NCBI GenBank assembly: GCA_021825035.1
Contig: JAKAIQ010000104.1
Span: 1 to 7,496 of the forward strand
DNA: 7,496 bases
Source of the DNA: Deltaproteobacteria bacterium
GTDB taxonomy: Bacteria > Desulfobacterota > GWC2-55-46
Direction of reading: 5' to 3'
The notes beneath the pieces were generated by a model. That model saw only the letters and a list, made by a program, of their open reading frames with translations, ran no database searches and was not told where the DNA came from. Made by a program: the position numbers and the translations under genes. This document shows positions 6,863 through 7,496 of this stretch, one piece after another (the first letter of the stretch is position 1; each line of letters starts with the position of its first letter).

Positions 6863-7496
6863 CGATGAAGACTCGATGAGGCACATGATCTCCGTTATAT
6901 TGCGCAAGGAGGGGTACGAGACCACTGCTATCGCGGAAGCGTCCATGGCCCTTCAATCGATTGAGAGCGAGGACTACGATTTCATACTCTGCGACATAAA
7001 GATGCCGGGAATGACCGGGCTCGATTTCCTGAAGGCCTTGAAGGAGAGAAGGTCCGGCCAGACCGTGATAATGATGAGCGCATACGGAACGATCGACACC
7101 GCCATAGAGTGTATGAAGCTCGGCGCGTACGATTATATTTCAAAGCCGTTCAAGGCGGATGAGATAATACTTACGGTAAAAAAGGCTGAAGAAAGGGAAA
7201 GGCTCAAGCGTGAGAATACGAGGCTGAAGGGGGAGGCGTTGAAGGAATATGATTTCAGGAACATCTTCAACACCGAAGACAGGAAGATGCTCGAGGTCAT
7301 GGATCTTGTAAGGAAGGTCGCCGATTACGACACCGCGGTGCTGATAACCGGCGAAAGCGGCACAGGCAAAGAATTGGTGGCGCGGGCGATACACTTTAGC
7401 GGTTCGCGAGCCGGGAACCCTTTTGTCGTGGTCAACTGCGGGGCCATACCCGGCCCCCTCCTTGAAAGCGAACTTTTCGGCCATGTAAAAGGCGCG
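6843..7496 (+). CDS. Sigma-54-dependent response regulator, NtrC family, 3'-truncated by window edge
   Basis: The reading frame is open from ATG 6843 to the last base, 218 codons. Residues 1-~120 are a receiver domain: acidic pair Asp7-Asp8 in IIDDED, phosphoacceptor Asp51 in CDIKMPGMTGLD, Ser79 in MMSAYGT, and Lys101 in YISKPFK. A charged helical linker (~113-135) joins it to the AAA+ domain, which starts near FRNIF. Walker A is GESGTGKE at 170-177, followed by VVVNCGAIPGPLLESELFGHVKGA; the window stops where the GAFTGA loop that contacts sigma-54 would begin. The rest of the ATPase and the expected DNA-binding HTH domain lie beyond the edge. GGGAG at 6829-6833 gives a ribosome site nine bases before the ATG, inside the kinase gene. 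The 20-nt overlap with the kinase points to coupled translation and a cognate pair. By family knowledge, phosphorylation would allow ATP-driven opening of sigma-54 promoters; the targets, possibly pilus or secretion genes given pilD, are inferred. Confidence 0.96.
   Translation, partial: MKILIIDDEDSMRHMISVILRKEGYETTAIAEASMALQSIESEDYDFILCDIKMPGMTGLDFLKALKERRSGQTVIMMSAYGTIDTAIECMKLGAYDYISKPFKADEIILTVKKAEERERLKRENTRLKGEALKEYDFRNIFNTEDRKMLEVMDLVRKVADYDTAVLITGESGTGKELVARAIHFSGSRAGNPFVVVNCGAIPGPLLESELFGHVKGA

Overview
The window is a dense stretch of chromosomal genes, all on the plus strand and with no sign of mobile elements. In order it holds the last ~821 codons of secA (preprotein translocase ATPase, 5' end outside the window), argJ (ornithine acetyltransferase of arginine biosynthesis), a small HEPN-domain protein, a prepilin peptidase (pilD), a membrane sensor histidine kinase, and the first 218 codons of an NtrC-family sigma-54-dependent response regulator that runs off the 3' edge.

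The organism looks like a Gram-negative bacterium of moderately high GC. Arg AGG and Ile ATA codons are frequent. The combination of a type IV pilus or type II secretion peptidase with an NtrB/NtrC-type two-component pair, and the secA-argJ neighbourhood, recalls Desulfobacterota (Geobacter-like deltaproteobacteria) or Nitrospirota. This placement is a low-confidence inference from gene order and codon use.

Region by region: 1-2467 is secA, ending in the zinc-binding SEC-C tail. 2468-2620 is a spacer with a GC-rich hairpin that probably ends the secA transcript and that argues against the longest possible argJ start. 2621-3832 is argJ. 3890-4312 is the HEPN gene, with a strong ribosome binding site 57 bp after argJ. 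4313-4494 is an AT-rich spacer with a perfect TATAAT box, an inverted repeat next to it, and a U-rich hairpin in the presumed leader. 4495-7496 appears to be one operon: pilD, histidine kinase (37 bp gap), response regulator (20-nt overlap with the kinase gene).

The first part of the window is housekeeping (protein export, arginine synthesis). The second part links the enzyme that processes type IV pilins and pseudopilins with a signalling pair that would act through sigma-54 RNA polymerase. A plausible but unproven reading is that the pair controls pilus or secretion genes. I found no convincing novel multi-gene system. The points most worth a second look are the HEPN protein lacking the usual histidine, the structured leader before pilD, and a charged insertion in the kinase ATP-binding domain.
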